The position numbers were made by a program, and so were the translations under genes. From assembly GCF_009870125.1 (NCBI RefSeq), contig NC_046680.1, positions 12,791,501 to 12,855,500 of the forward strand: a DNA stretch of 64,000 nt, read 5' to 3'. How positions within the stretch are numbered: position 1 is the stretch's first letter; each line of letters starts with the position of its first letter. Under the pieces are notes generated by a model. That model searched no databases and was not told where the DNA came from. It worked only from the letters and a program-made list of their open reading frames with translations. This document shows positions 38,901-50,290 of the stretch, piece after piece. This stretch comes from Drosophila pseudoobscura. Its lineage: Eukaryota; Arthropoda; Insecta; Diptera; Drosophilidae.

Positions 38901-39547
38901 GAGAGCGAAGGAGAACAGCAATTTTTGGCTTTTCGGTGGATAAACTTTCGCTTTAGGGCGGAATTACATTTTCCTGCTGTAATTTTATTTGAAAACATTT
39001 GCGGACAATGTGGGCGTGGTCAGGCCAGGCTGCCGGACATGCGGCCATCGACTTGTTGAAATTACATATTTCCAAATCCAAAAAATATTCATATATACTC
39101 GTACCTAGTATTTTTGCCTTGCCTTAACTTTCGTTTGATGCATGTGACTTTTTGTTTGCTTTTTGGTGGCAGCAGTGGCGGCAGTGGCTTCCGGCATTCA
39201 GTTCCTTTATTGCCTTACACTAACCTGAATATCCTCTCCGCCCCTCCCACAGTCACCAGTGAAGACCGATGTGAAGACCGTGCAGACCCACAAGTACTCG
39301 AAGACCGTCCAGAGGCCGCAGACAGTGGAGAATCGCTTCCTGGCACCCCAATCCTCACCCGTTGGTTTGGCCCTTGACGTGAGTGCAACGACTCTACACA
39401 GATTTATTTGATCTTTACCTTCTGGCATCTTATCTTATGGCATTGCAGATTCCCATTGGCATCCTGCGCTCCTTGCAGCAATCTCTGGGCAACCTGGTTG
39501 GCGGCGGTGCGCAACCCAACGCAGGGGTGGCGCCTGTTCAGGGCTAA
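32908..39547 (+). CDS. Secreted Gly/Ala-rich protein with IPIGILR motif (tandem paralogue 2), 332 aa
   Basis: Coding exons 32908-32976, 37617-37785, 37862-38139, 38500-38757, 39253-39378 and 39449-39547; the 4.6-kb first coding intron holds an antisense gene. Exon 1 is exactly a signal peptide (MRKMFAFIGVLCLLQSAILVHAQ). Residues 24-110 are Gly/Ala/His-rich (NFAGYHADAGLGGLLTG and AAAQANPSVGASALLGG), like structural secreted or cuticle-associated proteins. Residues about 210-224 form an Arg/Lys-rich patch (KRPRHRVKRPRQRQR) followed by a Gln run. The last exon begins with IPIGILRSLQQSLGNLVGG (from residue 301), matching the final exon of the gene at 29615-30436. AATAAA lies at 39600. The family is not recognised; an extracellular-matrix or cuticular role is an inference from composition. 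Confidence 0.8.
34074..34110. repeat. Perfect 15-bp hairpin in the large intron
   Basis: GTAGATGTGTAGTCT (34074-34088) and its exact reverse complement (34096-34110) separated by 7 nt. The stem is shorter than a typical fly pre-miRNA. Confidence 0.85.
35399..35429. repeat. Perfect 13-bp hairpin in the large intron
   Basis: CCATAAGCCTAAG (35399-35411), a 5-nt loop ACCCC, and the exact complement CTTAGGCTTATGG (35417-35429). Confidence 0.85.
35858..36355 (-). CDS. MBF2-family secreted protein nested antisense in an intron, 139 aa
   Basis: Two exons on the minus strand, 36355-36152 and 36073-35858, joined in phase 0 across a 78-bp intron (donor CAG|GTGAGA, acceptor TTACAG). The signal peptide core is nine leucines (SSQLLLLLLLLLGG). 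The mature part has the MBF2 layout: WGHVNKYASLLYTEDV near the start, an ITALHVED strand, LVTAGGIGEQFVVLHCQRG, and a C-terminal LQVSVYG. MBF2-family proteins of insects are small secreted proteins, many from gut, salivary gland or haemolymph, despite the original name 'transcription activator MBF2'. Two possible N-glycosylation sites (NAS, NGT). It lies entirely inside the first coding intron of the + strand gene at 32908-39547. The family call rests on motif order read by eye. Confidence 0.72.
36287..36312. repeat. CAG/CAA repeat encoding the leucine run of a signal peptide
   Basis: CAG/CAA triplets on plus read as CTG/TTG on minus and encode the nine-Leu hydrophobic core of the MBF2-like protein. 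Confidence 0.8.
36656..36690. repeat. (CT)n tract upstream of the nested gene
   Basis: CT dinucleotide run about 300 bp 5' of the minus-strand nested gene, read as GA repeats on its strand; a possible GAGA-type site. Confidence 0.6.
38841..38889. repeat. CA-rich microsatellite in an intron
   Basis: Interrupted CA/GATACA repeats between exons of the 332-aa secreted-protein gene. Confidence 0.75.
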
Positions 39548-39599
39548 TCCCACCTTAGTATCCATAAGCCTCTCTTTATATACAGTTAGATCCGGTGTC

Positions 39600-39605
39600 A
39601 ATAAA
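39600..39605 (+). terminator. Polyadenylation signal of the 332-aa secreted-protein gene
   Basis: AATAAA 53 nt after the stop codon at 39547. Confidence 0.75.
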
Positions 39606-40066
39606 GCGTTTAAACAGGTAACCAAGCCAATCTGCTGGCTGTTTCCCGCCACTGGGTGTTTGTGTTGCCCCCGGGGACGGCGGCGAGCTCTGGGGAAGGG
39701 AACCACCGCCAATCATCAAGTTGAGACACGTTCGATCGAATTTCCATTCAGAATAATTTTGGAGGAGAATTCACTCGAGACTGGGGCCTATTAGCAGCCT
39801 CGTGTTGCGTATTATCATCGAGAGACAGAAGAGCCTTTTTTGGTCTGGAAATTCAACTGACATGAGACGGCCTATCCCTTGGCAACCATTGGCGTTTACG
39901 GAGAGGAAACAAAACTTAAAAACTTCCAGCTTTGACTTCAATTATTGCATTATTGGTCCCCGGTCAGGCCATTCAAAGGCTTCCTTTCAAGTGTTTACTC
40001 TACCGTTTCCTCCTCTTCAATTCAACTCTTTTCAAGTCGAAACCCGGCAAGTATTTTGGCCACTTT

Positions 40067-40106
40067 TGCTGCTCTTGTTGCTGCTGTTGCTGTTGCTGCT
40101 GCTGTT
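40067..40106. repeat. CTG/TTG trinucleotide run
   Basis: GCTGCTCTTGTTGCTGCTGTTG-type run, non-coding here. Confidence 0.75.
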
Positions 40107-40573
40107 AATTTAAAAGGGTCCCTTGCCGTTAAATCAAATGCCACAACGGGGCCAGCAGCAATGTGGGGAAATGAATTGAAATGGCATCCGAGGCATACAT
40201 ATACGGACGAGGAGCAACTACTGCAAACATATCGTTAGGAAATTCGGTGGAAATTCAAGCTGGTACCAGGAAAATTTCAAGGCATTGGACTTGTTTATTT
40301 AGGAGATAGTGTGAATGGGTGTCTGTGAGAGTGCGTGTGTGTGTGCGTGTGCGTGGGGTACCATCAAGATCCAGACCTCAGACAAGATATGGCACACACT
40401 CACACACACTCAGCAACCGCTTTTGTGAGAGAGCAGAATATTTCACACTCTGCAACCGCAGGCACTCGCTCGAGCGTCCCAAATTTGGATGGTTCGTGAC
40501 GGCGGGGGTCGAGAGGAAAGGCAAAAGGAATTCAGGAGGGGGGTGTATTCACACGTAAACAAATGCATGACCC

Positions 40574-40608
40574 ACAACAACAACAACAACAACAACAGCA
40601 GCAGCAAC
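40574..40608. repeat. (AAC)n-(AGC)n compound microsatellite
   Basis: AAC repeats passing directly into AGC repeats. Confidence 0.8.
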
Positions 40609-43600
40609 ATGCATTGTGTAAATATGCTTAAATACTCGAAGGGCTTTTACGCCGTTAGCCCCTCACAAAGTCACGCATTTCCCACAGCAAGAGTGGTGTG
40701 GTGGTAGGGGATGGTTTGTAAGGGGGGTTCCATTATAGGGCCCATAAGGGTCAGTTTGCTTAGGTCCCAACGCATATCCTGTGGCGGTTAGTGTTAGCGG
40801 CAGATGATATTTGAATTTCTTAATTAGTGGCCCGCCTGGAATTTATCGCCATTTGGTCAGTACTCTATTAAAGCCCTTAAGCGAAAAATAAATGAATGCA
40901 AACGGTGTATAAAGCAATAGAGAAAAACATAATCCTCATATCCCCACCTGAAACCTCTACTGCCAGTTTCCAGAGCCCCCACTTGCTCTCCAAATATCCA
41001 TCCGTCTTTAGAGTGAAACCTTATTTAACGATTCAAAGCTCAAGCAGATTCCACCGACTCATTCCCAGTCTTATTATGAAATATTTTCCCAACCCACGCC
41101 ATAACTTAAATTAAATTTCTTTTAGAAGTAAGAAAACCCGGTAGATATGTACCTACATACGTACATATATACATATAGTTGAGAGTACCAAAGACCCTGC
41201 CACACCACTTGGCAGCCAGAGTCAACATCCCATTTTATGTTATTTTTTTGTTGCTCTCTTTCCGCTGGTTTCCAGGAGCCAGGGGCCAGGGGTCAAAAGG
41301 CAACGAAACGCGAGCCCGATTTGTCGGTCGCGTCGTCGCGGTTGCCTCATTAAATTTTACGCACGTGCCGCACAAATTATGTTTACCCACACAAACTATG
41401 TGTGTGCTCACCCCACCGCACTGCCACCCCATGTCCGACTCGTATATATTTAAACATTTTTCTAATTTAGAGTTTCAGTACAAAAGAAGAACTTAAGTTG
41501 GAAATTGAAAAGGTCTTGGCCACAATTTATGTGGGCCGCAGGAGGCCGAGACCTAATGTATGACCACAAGGTGATTGAGTGCGCCCCAAGGTAGGCAAAG
41601 GAAAATTTGTGGTAATTTCATACTATTGGAATAATTTTGACAATGATTTTAAGAGCACTGCTCCCACCCGCTATGTTTCTCAAATATCTGAATCAAAAGC
41701 AGAATCTTCATCTTAAATTAATGCTTCTCAGACAACGTTGCGTATGCGCTATATACGTATGTACTTAGGACTGAAACTCGGTAAGTAACTGACTGTCAGT
41801 CAGTCAGTTGGACTGTGACATCTATAAATATTCAGTTGTTGAGTTTCTGGAGATCGAGTGCAAACGTATAGAATATAAATATTCATATATTCCATGTTTA
41901 AAAACTTTCCGTTTTCCACTTGTGCCTGGCTGCTGTCGCTTTTCATTCAACTTTCCTTGTAGTTGAGTATGGAAATTGTTGTACAGAAAATAAGTATATG
42001 TACGCATGTATGTTTTGTTTCCAGCATCCGACTATACGATGTCTGCATTATTAATGAGTCGACTCCATTTAATTGAAGCAATGTGATTGTGGCCAGCGGG
42101 TGGAAGCTGGTGGAAGAGTATGGAAGCGGGGAGGAAAACCAGAGTTGAGCAGAGCACCTGCCATGCCGGAACGCATGCAAATTGTGTGCCACGTGCTCGT
42201 CGCTCCGTGCTAACCACCAGAACCAGAGCCACGGCACGAATGTCGACATCAACAGTTCATAAAAACGGGCGTCAATGTGTGGTGGTACTATGTATGAGTA
42301 TAAAATGTATGCCACTTTTCAGCAATCTTTGAACACCCTGAGCTAAGAAAAATTCATATAGATTATGGGAAATGCCCAAGATGAGGGCACACCGAAAGCA
42401 CACCAACATTTTGAATACCTTCTCCATGGTAAAACCGCCGTAGAAACCTATAAGCTAAGATATATAAACAACGCAGCATAATAATTGAATGTGATTCAAA
42501 ATACCTCAAAAATACAGCAATCTCAGTGAAGCGAAAAGTTAAGACAAGGATGTAACTTACTAAATTATTTGCCACTTTGTCCCCTCGAACCCTCTTATAA
42601 GGCGAGAAATGCTCAGATATATGTAAATCTTGAAGAGTCGTGTTTGATCTTGACAATTTTCTGTGGTGTTTTGTATGCCCATAATAAACTGATGTTCATT
42701 GGATTATTATATCGAAAAAGCAAACAGCAGATGCCCTGGGACTTGTGGCCCAACCTGGCAACCAGAACGGTGACACGAGACAGATTCAGCAACAGAAGGG
42801 ATTATCAAGCGAAGAACCACAAGACAGGAACCGCGAAATCCCTTTGAGCCTGAAAAATTCAAACTTAAAATCTGAACGAAAAAATTAACATCAAGGCAAC
42901 CGATGCGATCAAATTGCAGTACCCCGGCAACAGTTTGGTGGTTCACAACCACTCGCCTCCCCCTCACCACATGGCATCCCATGCCCTGCTATGGGGAGGA
43001 AGTTGGTCTGGGAAATGTGTAAAAGTCATGGAATCAAACAAAAATGTTTCCGTTTACCCAGGCTCTGCTTTGTTGTTCTCTCGGTTCCGTGTTCTACCCA
43101 GCACTGCCTTGTGGTAATAAAATCATAAATCCTCAGACAAAGTTGAATGGCGGATTCGGAGGTGGAGGTGGTGGTGGCGGGAGTATGGGGTGGCGAAGAG
43201 TTGCGAGGCACAACCGAAAATACAGAGTCCGGGTGCGGGACCGGAAACGGACATTATGTTGGCCTGTCTTTGGCTTAACCTTTGTCTTCTCCACTTTGAG
43301 GATTCGCTTCCATAAATGATTGCAGTTTAAACTCGGCCGTGATGCTTTTTATACTTTTGCAGAGTTTTCGTTTGGGTATGGATCCGGACGGGTGGACGGT
43401 AGTCGTACCTTTTCGCCTTTTAGCTCTGGCTTCCATTTTTAAACTTCGTTGGCCGACTTTCGCTCTGCTTGGTTACATTTTTATAGCTGCACCGGCAGAA
43501 TCATAATTAATTACATTTTACGACGAGGCGCGTTGCAAAAATGCAAAAAGTCAATTAACTGAAAAAGCAGTGAAGAAGAACCAGGGAAAGGAGCACCAGG

Positions 43601-44762
43601 AGCAGAAGAAGAAGACGGTGTAAATGAATCATAGGGTCAAGTTGGTGTCAAGCATAAATCGTAGGGTCTGCGCCCGGACAAGTCCATTAGCCGAAAGGTT
43701 ACCGTTTTTAAAATTCTTGGCTTTCAGATTATTTTTCTTCTTAAAGGTTTGAAGGTTGGAAGTTATTTAAGTACACTCATTGCTTAATTGGTGCCGTATA
43801 TTTCAAACAATTTCTCTTTGGCGGTCAAGTTTGGGTGCATTTGCTCTCATTTTGTGGAGGGATATCCTCTCTTCGTTGAGGGATTTTCCCCGCCACAATG
43901 TCCCTGTTCAGCTCAAAAATGTCCCTACATTCCATACTCACTTAAACGCCTAAAACCTTTTTTTATACAAAATCCAATAAAAGCAAGTATTCAAAATAAA
44001 CCGGTCAAGTAAAAAATTGATTAATTAATGGGATAAAATTATGCGGGCAGCGCTGAGGGTTCTTATTAGCTAGTAATATTCGACGGAATTTCAAAAACGA
44101 GGAATACGCGTTTATTCGTCATTATGTTTGCGGTATTTTTTCAATGAGACCGTATTTTTCGTTACATTTGAAAATTATCAAAATGTTATCGGCATCAATA
44201 CTTTGCATCGACTATTATTCCGATAATAATTATTCCGAGGAACTGCCACCACCAGCGATCAGCTGTCGTGATTTATCGAAGCACTGCCATCTCAATTGGA
44301 TTTGTGGCCGAACAGCTGTTCCATAGCCGGCTTTTCTCAAATTTGATTCTCCCCGTTTTCTCATTTTCCTTTTATTTCCGTTCTCTGCGCGAATTTCGCT
44401 ACTTTGAACGACGTGACAACAAACTGGCAGCTTAAACGTTCACCCTTTGGCATGAAATGAGGTAGCCCGGGGAAAGGTACGGAAAGCAGTAGAGTGGCTC
44501 GAGTGAGTGTGTTGGTGCGGTGGGTGGAGCACGCGCGATATTGCAGAATGGAAACGCGGAATGTTCAAAAAGCTTCGGCATTCGAATGGCGGCCGAGTAG
44601 CAGAAAGGACACGCGCCCCGCAACGTTTTCAAACTGCCTTGTGTGCCACGGGGCCCAAACAAACCATAAATCGCGTTTTTGTCGCTGGTGTTGTGTGTGG
44701 GCATTGAAAGTTTTAGCAGGTTAACTGAGTGAATTGTTATTGCCATTTCAGCAGTTGCAGCC

Positions 44763-47700
44763 ATGGATGAGTTCAGCAGCATAAAACCCAACAGCTCGGT
44801 GGTCAAGCTGGCCGCCTGCCTGGAGAAGGTCTACAACAAAATCGTCGAGAGCCGGGAGAAGCAGGTGGCCGAACATCAAATCAAGGAAATTGACTTTCTC
44901 AAGACACAATGCAAGCACGAGCACATGCAGCTCAGTCTAATGAGCTGTCAGACCCTGGTGCGCCTGGTCGACGAGGGTGTGCTGGATGCCAACAATGTGC
45001 AGAACACACTCCTCTCCATGCTGGGCAATGCAGGGTAAGGACATGCACCGAACCGACGACCCGACCCACATTACACACGTACGTAGGGGCGCGCCTCTGT
45101 ACTTCCGGAGTGCAGTGGCAGCAGCAGCCAAGCTAAATGGAACGCAGTGAATCTAATTGCGAAATTGCTCGCAAAGGTGCATAAATTACTGACTGCGAGC
45201 AGAGAGGAGTACAACAGACTGCAATTGGCCCGGAGCACTCAATTAACCGACCATTTAGCGGTTGCCAATGTTCAGATTGGGACTGCTCTTAACATTGTTC
45301 TTCCAATCGGCACGCAATCCCTCGCATTTCCGCTTGCCGCGTGCCGTGCCGCGCGCTACAAATTAATTGCCCTGGCACTTCGCACGTCATGTGATAAATG
45401 GGAGAATGAAAGGACTAGGACTAGGAAATCCAAGCTGTTTGACATTGACTTGATTTCCGCTGACCGCAATCCGCGGTGCTTAATCTTCCAGTCCCCAACC
45501 TAGATCCAGGATTATGCCCGGAGTGCCATAAAATCTATTAGCCGTTTCCCTACACGCACATGTTCCTTGGACTCTGTCCACAACGCCCACATGCCACATC
45601 CTGCTGGCCTTGCTTCACTCACAAATGTTTGTTTGATATATGCAAAGCGAGGAAAAAGTCTGGCATTGAACTTGAAATGTTTGCGTTGCCCTATCCACTC
45701 TGAAGGACGTCAAACGGTCATGTAATGCAGGAATTAGCCTTGATAAGCGGCAAGTGTAGGCAAAAAGGATTGCATATTAATTGGCCTGCAGGGCAGAAAC
45801 CACAATTACAGGGCCCGAGTGGCCAGACGACGTCATCCGGTGGCAATCGCCGCTGGCCAACGCGTGAATTGTAATTACCCCCGTCAAACGCAAAGCGATT
45901 TACCCGCGTGGCACTCCTTCCTTGCATATGTGCAAGTCGTTAGCCGTCTCTGTGCTGCAACGGAAGTTGAGCTAAACGCCAGTTAAAGCTGTTCGTTCCA
46001 CCTTAATGTTAGCTTGCACATCATGATTATCAAAGCCCTGTAAACTGTTATTACACCCACCCATTTGGATTCTCTGACCTCCATCGGACTATCTTCCATT
46101 TCAGTCCGATGCACTTTTCCATCATCACGGAGAGCATAGTGGGCCTTCAGCTGCTCAATCTGAAGCGGAAGACATCGCTGCTGAAGGAGCAGGAGACGTA
46201 TCAGTGCTCGTATGGCCTGAAGACGCAACAGCATCCACTGATATCTCTGCTGCAGCACTCCAGCGTCAACATGAATGATGTGAGCAACAAGATCATCGGC
46301 ATCTGCCAGCACCATGACAAGAGGTTGGCCTCAATGATTAACAAAGTCAACCATTGATTGATATATAAACTATGTCCGCAGCATACGCAATCATAGCATT
46401 GAGTATTTGCGTCCCGTGTTCCTCTATGTGCTGTGCACTCCTCAAACGCTGCACGATGTCAAGCCGATCTGGACTTGCCTGCTCGGCCTGAGTAAGAGCC
46501 AGCCTGAGGCCAGAGCCCTGATGCAGGAGCTGTTGTCGTGGAGCAAGTTCAACAATGCCAGCACCTGTCTATCCACCAGCATCCTGGTGATCGAGGCCAT
46601 CGATTACTTCCTGCAGCAGTCAGATCATGCCCAGTCCATCGATCTGTGCATCTACCAGGCTTGCCTGATCAAACAGCTGGCCAACTACGGCATTGATCCT
46701 CGTCCCAGTCTGCTGTGCTTGCTTCGCGTATTGCATGCGACTCGGGAGCATACGCGGGACCACTACCATGTGCTCTTGGTTCTGCTGGCGGAAGTGCTGC
46801 ACGTCTTGTCCCCCTTCTACTTGGCCGACTTGCTGCGGATCATTGTCTTCGTGGTCGTGCAGGAGCGCTGTGGCCATGAATACATTCTGAACATGTGTCT
46901 GGATGGCATCATTCAGTGGATGTCTCAGACTGCATTCATACACGCCGAGGGGCTGGCTCTGGCTAACCAGATAGTGCAGCGTGTGCTCGACCTCCAACAG
47001 TCGGATGAGGGCGAGCGGATATCCACCAAGCAACTGAAGCCGGCCCACATGCGCAACTATCATCCGGACATAGCGATTGCATTTGATCTGGCCAATCTTG
47101 TGGAGTCGTTCGATGCCTCCGAGAATCAGGATGTTTTCGCCTTTGTCGACGCCCTGAATGTCAAGTCAAACACGGTCTTCTGCCAGCGCCTCCATCTCTT
47201 CTTGCGCGCCCTCTTTCTGTCCCGACAACCGCCCGTTGACTGCTGGTTCAAGATCTACGAGGTGATTTTGCAGACCATTAAGGTAAACGAGGGCATCGCC
47301 TACGACTTCCTCATGACCTACATCTTCAAGCTGGCCCACGAGAACAATCCTGAGCTGCAACTGGAGTTGCTTCGAGGTCTGCCCCATTTTGCCGTATCCA
47401 AGGTGAGCTCTCAAATGAACATCACTTGAATCTTCCACTGAAACATGCCTCGTTTTGCGAAGGACAACGTGCCCATGATTCTGAACACCATTCGAAATCT
47501 GTCCACCGAGAATGGTACCTTCTGTGTGGACCTGTATCTGCGACTGTGGCGCGTGGAGTCGCGCACTTATCCCTTCCTGCTGAAGCAAGTGGCTCAACCG
47601 CTGCCGGAGGGCGATCAGCGCTGGGAGCTTCAAGTAGCCCGAACACATGCTATGCGGGAAATCTGCCAGGAAAAGTAGCCCACAATTTAGACCGATCCTT

Positions 47701-49743
47701 TATCCTTTTTCTAATCCTATATCCATCTTTTGCAGGCCAACTTTGCATGGCTCGGAGCTGCTACCTCACCTTAGCAATACGTTAAACAGCTGCACCGATG
47801 AATCTGGGGATCTGGCTACATCTCTGGCGTTGGATGCTCTTTATGCATTGTGTGACAGCCACACTGTCAATATTGCTTCCACCTGGCACGCTCTGGGCAG
47901 CAAGTTTCGCGGCGAACAGCGTCCACAGACCCTTAGGTCTCTGTACCATTTCTTTGGCTTGGTTCCGCTGCTGCAGACACCCACACTGGAGTACGAGAAA
48001 GTTGCGGATGATGCCCTAGAGCAGCTGTGGCAGGCCATCAGTCGACCGGGAACAGATGCGGCACAGGTTCGCAATGCTCTGGCAGCCCTAAAGAGCTATG
48101 AGCCAGGAACAACGCTCAATCTGCGGCATATTCCGGCTCAGTTTCGTTTTGAGATTGTCGGTGGAGCAGTGGGAGGACTTAGTGGTCGAGAGGTGGTAGA
48201 TCTGCAGGAAGAGACCGTGCCCGGCGAGGTATGGGTACAGCTACTACAGAAGATTCGCCCGGAATGTGGAGATGCAGCAGCTGATCTGATTTCCCATCAC
48301 ATTAGCAACGAAATAAACGGCTTTCGGAGTGGAGTCTACCGCCTGCCCGAGGGCAAGCCGGAGCCACGCAAGCTGGTGGGTTTGTTCGCGACCAGTCCGC
48401 TCCGTGCAGTAACCAACTACATGGTGAGCCAGGCCCGCTTCGGAGACTACGTGTCAGAGCCCTATGCAGTGACCTTTGCCCTCAGGGCGCTGTCCAAGAA
48501 ATTTCCCAAGCCGATACCACCGATCGATTGGAGCTGCCTGACGAGCTTCTTTCACTTATCCTTCGATGCGAGGAGATACTGCATCATGATAGCCAAGAAT
48601 CAGGCGTCGAGCTCAGGCACAGCGAAGCGTTTGCTAGAGAACTTCCTGGTAGAATTCGAGCCTAATTGCTTCGAGGAGGATCTGCTGTTGCTCTTCTCAC
48701 TGCTACCGGAGATCGCCAGCAACGTGGGCCTTCAGATCATAAAGAACTTTGCCGAGAAAGTGGCTGTCTATTGCTTCAAAGAGTCACAGATAAACGACTT
48801 TGTCGAGGGTGAGTTTAAACTTTTTTTGGCTTGCTTTTTGTCCAGGCGATGACCTCGTATCATCTTGTTTGCAGGATGCCTTTTTGAAAAGTTGTTGGAC
48901 AGCGTCAAGTACATTTTTACGGGAAAGTGCGACCTACCCGAAGTGTTGGATGTTTTCACACTGATTGTAGAGCGCTACATGGACTCGATGAATCTGGACT
49001 CGAGGCTGTTTGAGCGCTACACAGAGGTGGTGGCCGTTTTGCATCCGAATGCCATCGACGGGCTGACCACGCCCGCCAATTGGTGGGAGACGCCCATAGG
49101 CAAGCTAAAAAAGGCCACCATCATCCGATGCTATCTGGTGCTGTATAACGACAAGTTGCCCAACCCACTCAAGTGGCTGACGCCCATTATTGATGCCTAC
49201 GAGAAGCGCACGGAGGAGCGCTCCTTCTTCTATCGCCACTTGGCTGCCACTCTGTATGCCTTTGGAAGCGATGAGCATGCCTGCAACTGGATCATGGAAA
49301 TATTCCTGGAGATCCAGATGCTGCTGGCCGAGGCCTCCAACAAGGAGAAGGTTAACAGGGCACTCTATCTGCTGGACATCTTTGTTCTGGCCGTGGATGT
49401 GCTCTCCGGCTGTGCCGTGCTGCTGGGCAGTGTCGATGTGGTGGCCACAGACGATAAGCAGCGGCTCAAGCTCTTTCCCGAGAGCTTGCAGTATCTGTGC
49501 GACCACATATTCTGGAAGGACCATGAATCAAAGGTGAGTGAGAAAGACTCAACTATCTCCCACCATCTTAATCATTTTTGTGTCGACTTTCAGGTCTATG
49601 AATTCCTATTTAATCTATACAAGCACAGCTCCATTCCGTCGGACTATGCAGACGTATTCAAGGAGGCAATCATTTGTTCCCGGAACAAACCATACTTCGA
49701 CCACAAAGGTGTCTGGACCAAATACGTAGGCCTGCGTAAATGA
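44763..49743 (+). CDS. FOCAD: Focadhesin (FOCAD/KIAA1797) orthologue, 1201 aa
   Basis: Large helical-repeat protein. Seven coding exons: 44763-45034, 46105-46323, 46382-47402, 47463-47674, 47736-48808, 48875-49533 and 49594-49743, with the frame kept at every junction. Similarity to vertebrate focadhesin is spread along the protein: an HPLISLLQH segment matching its HPLITVLEH; LYLRLWRVESRTYPFL and ICQEKPTLHGSELL matching its LWEKQDRVYPEL and ICKQRPYQHGADML; LYALCDSHTVNIASTWHAL matching LHALCQAEVVCIRSTWNAL; and the extreme C-terminus GVWTKYVGL matching AVWTRAYG. Vertebrate focadhesin (about 1800 aa) is longer. It has been linked to focal adhesions and, more recently, to stabilising the SKI RNA-exosome cofactor. 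No signal peptide or membrane span is evident. It probably starts at 44763, where Kozak context is good (GCAGCCATGG). Confidence 0.9.
45035..46104. other. First intron of focadhesin (1.07 kb)
   Basis: Donor AGG|GTAAGG at 45035 and acceptor ATTTCAG at 46104. No other gene is visible within it. Confidence 0.75.
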
Positions 49744-49882
49744 GCACGACGAACACACCGCATTCAACACTCCAACCCACGCCTAAAGTGCACTTACTGG
49801 TTAACGCTCACCGAATACCGTCAATGTTAGTCATCTTTTGATAGCAAACGCATTCTTTGTTATTTATATGTGTTTAAAGAAC

Positions 49883-49888
49883 ATTAAA
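49883..49888 (+). terminator. Possible polyadenylation signal of focadhesin
   Basis: ATTAAA (a common variant) 140 nt after the stop; no perfect AATAAA is nearer. Confidence 0.45.
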
Positions 49889-50000
49889 TGCATTTTTGCG
49901 CACAGTATTGGAATTTAAATGTTATCAGTGCGGCCAGACCAAGGCAAATGGTTGAATGTTATCGCACAAAAATACCACACGAAAGCACGATAGTCGATAG

Positions 50001-50008
50001 TATCGATA
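50001..50008. promoter_or_regulatory. DRE (TATCGATA) upstream of Mtmr6
   Basis: Exact DREF-binding octamer 283 bp before the first Mtmr6 ATG, with a related GATAGTCGATAG just upstream. DREs mark constitutive Drosophila promoters. Confidence 0.7.
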
Positions 50009-50290
50009 GTCAAACTTGAATTCGTCAGTATATAAATGGTATATTTTTTAAATGAAACGATATATTTTAGTATATTTCTGAGGTTCCGACGGTATATTTT
50101 AACGATAAATCCACGGTCACACTGATATCAATATTTTTAATATATTTATTAAAAAAATGCAGATAAATTAAAAAAGTCTAATTAAAACGTATTATCAGTG
50201 CGTGTCACGTGCTGCAATCCCGATCGGCTGTGAAGCAACCTTGAAGCTATTATACCACGGATACTGGGAGACTCGAGCAAAACGTAAACA

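Larger units (their letters stand above)
39606..44700. other. 5-kb intergenic region, no gene supported
   Basis: No supported coding exon. Simple repeats: CTG/TTG at 40067-40106 and AAC then AGC at 40574-40608. The right end (about 44100-44760) probably contains the promoter and 5' UTR of the focadhesin gene; an acceptor-like CCATTTCAG just upstream of its ATG suggests a leader intron. Confidence 0.5.

Noticed and set aside
46620-47063. 147-codon antisense frame under focadhesin
   Set aside because: Shadow of the coding strand; similar antisense frames occur under eIF2B-delta and Mtmr6.
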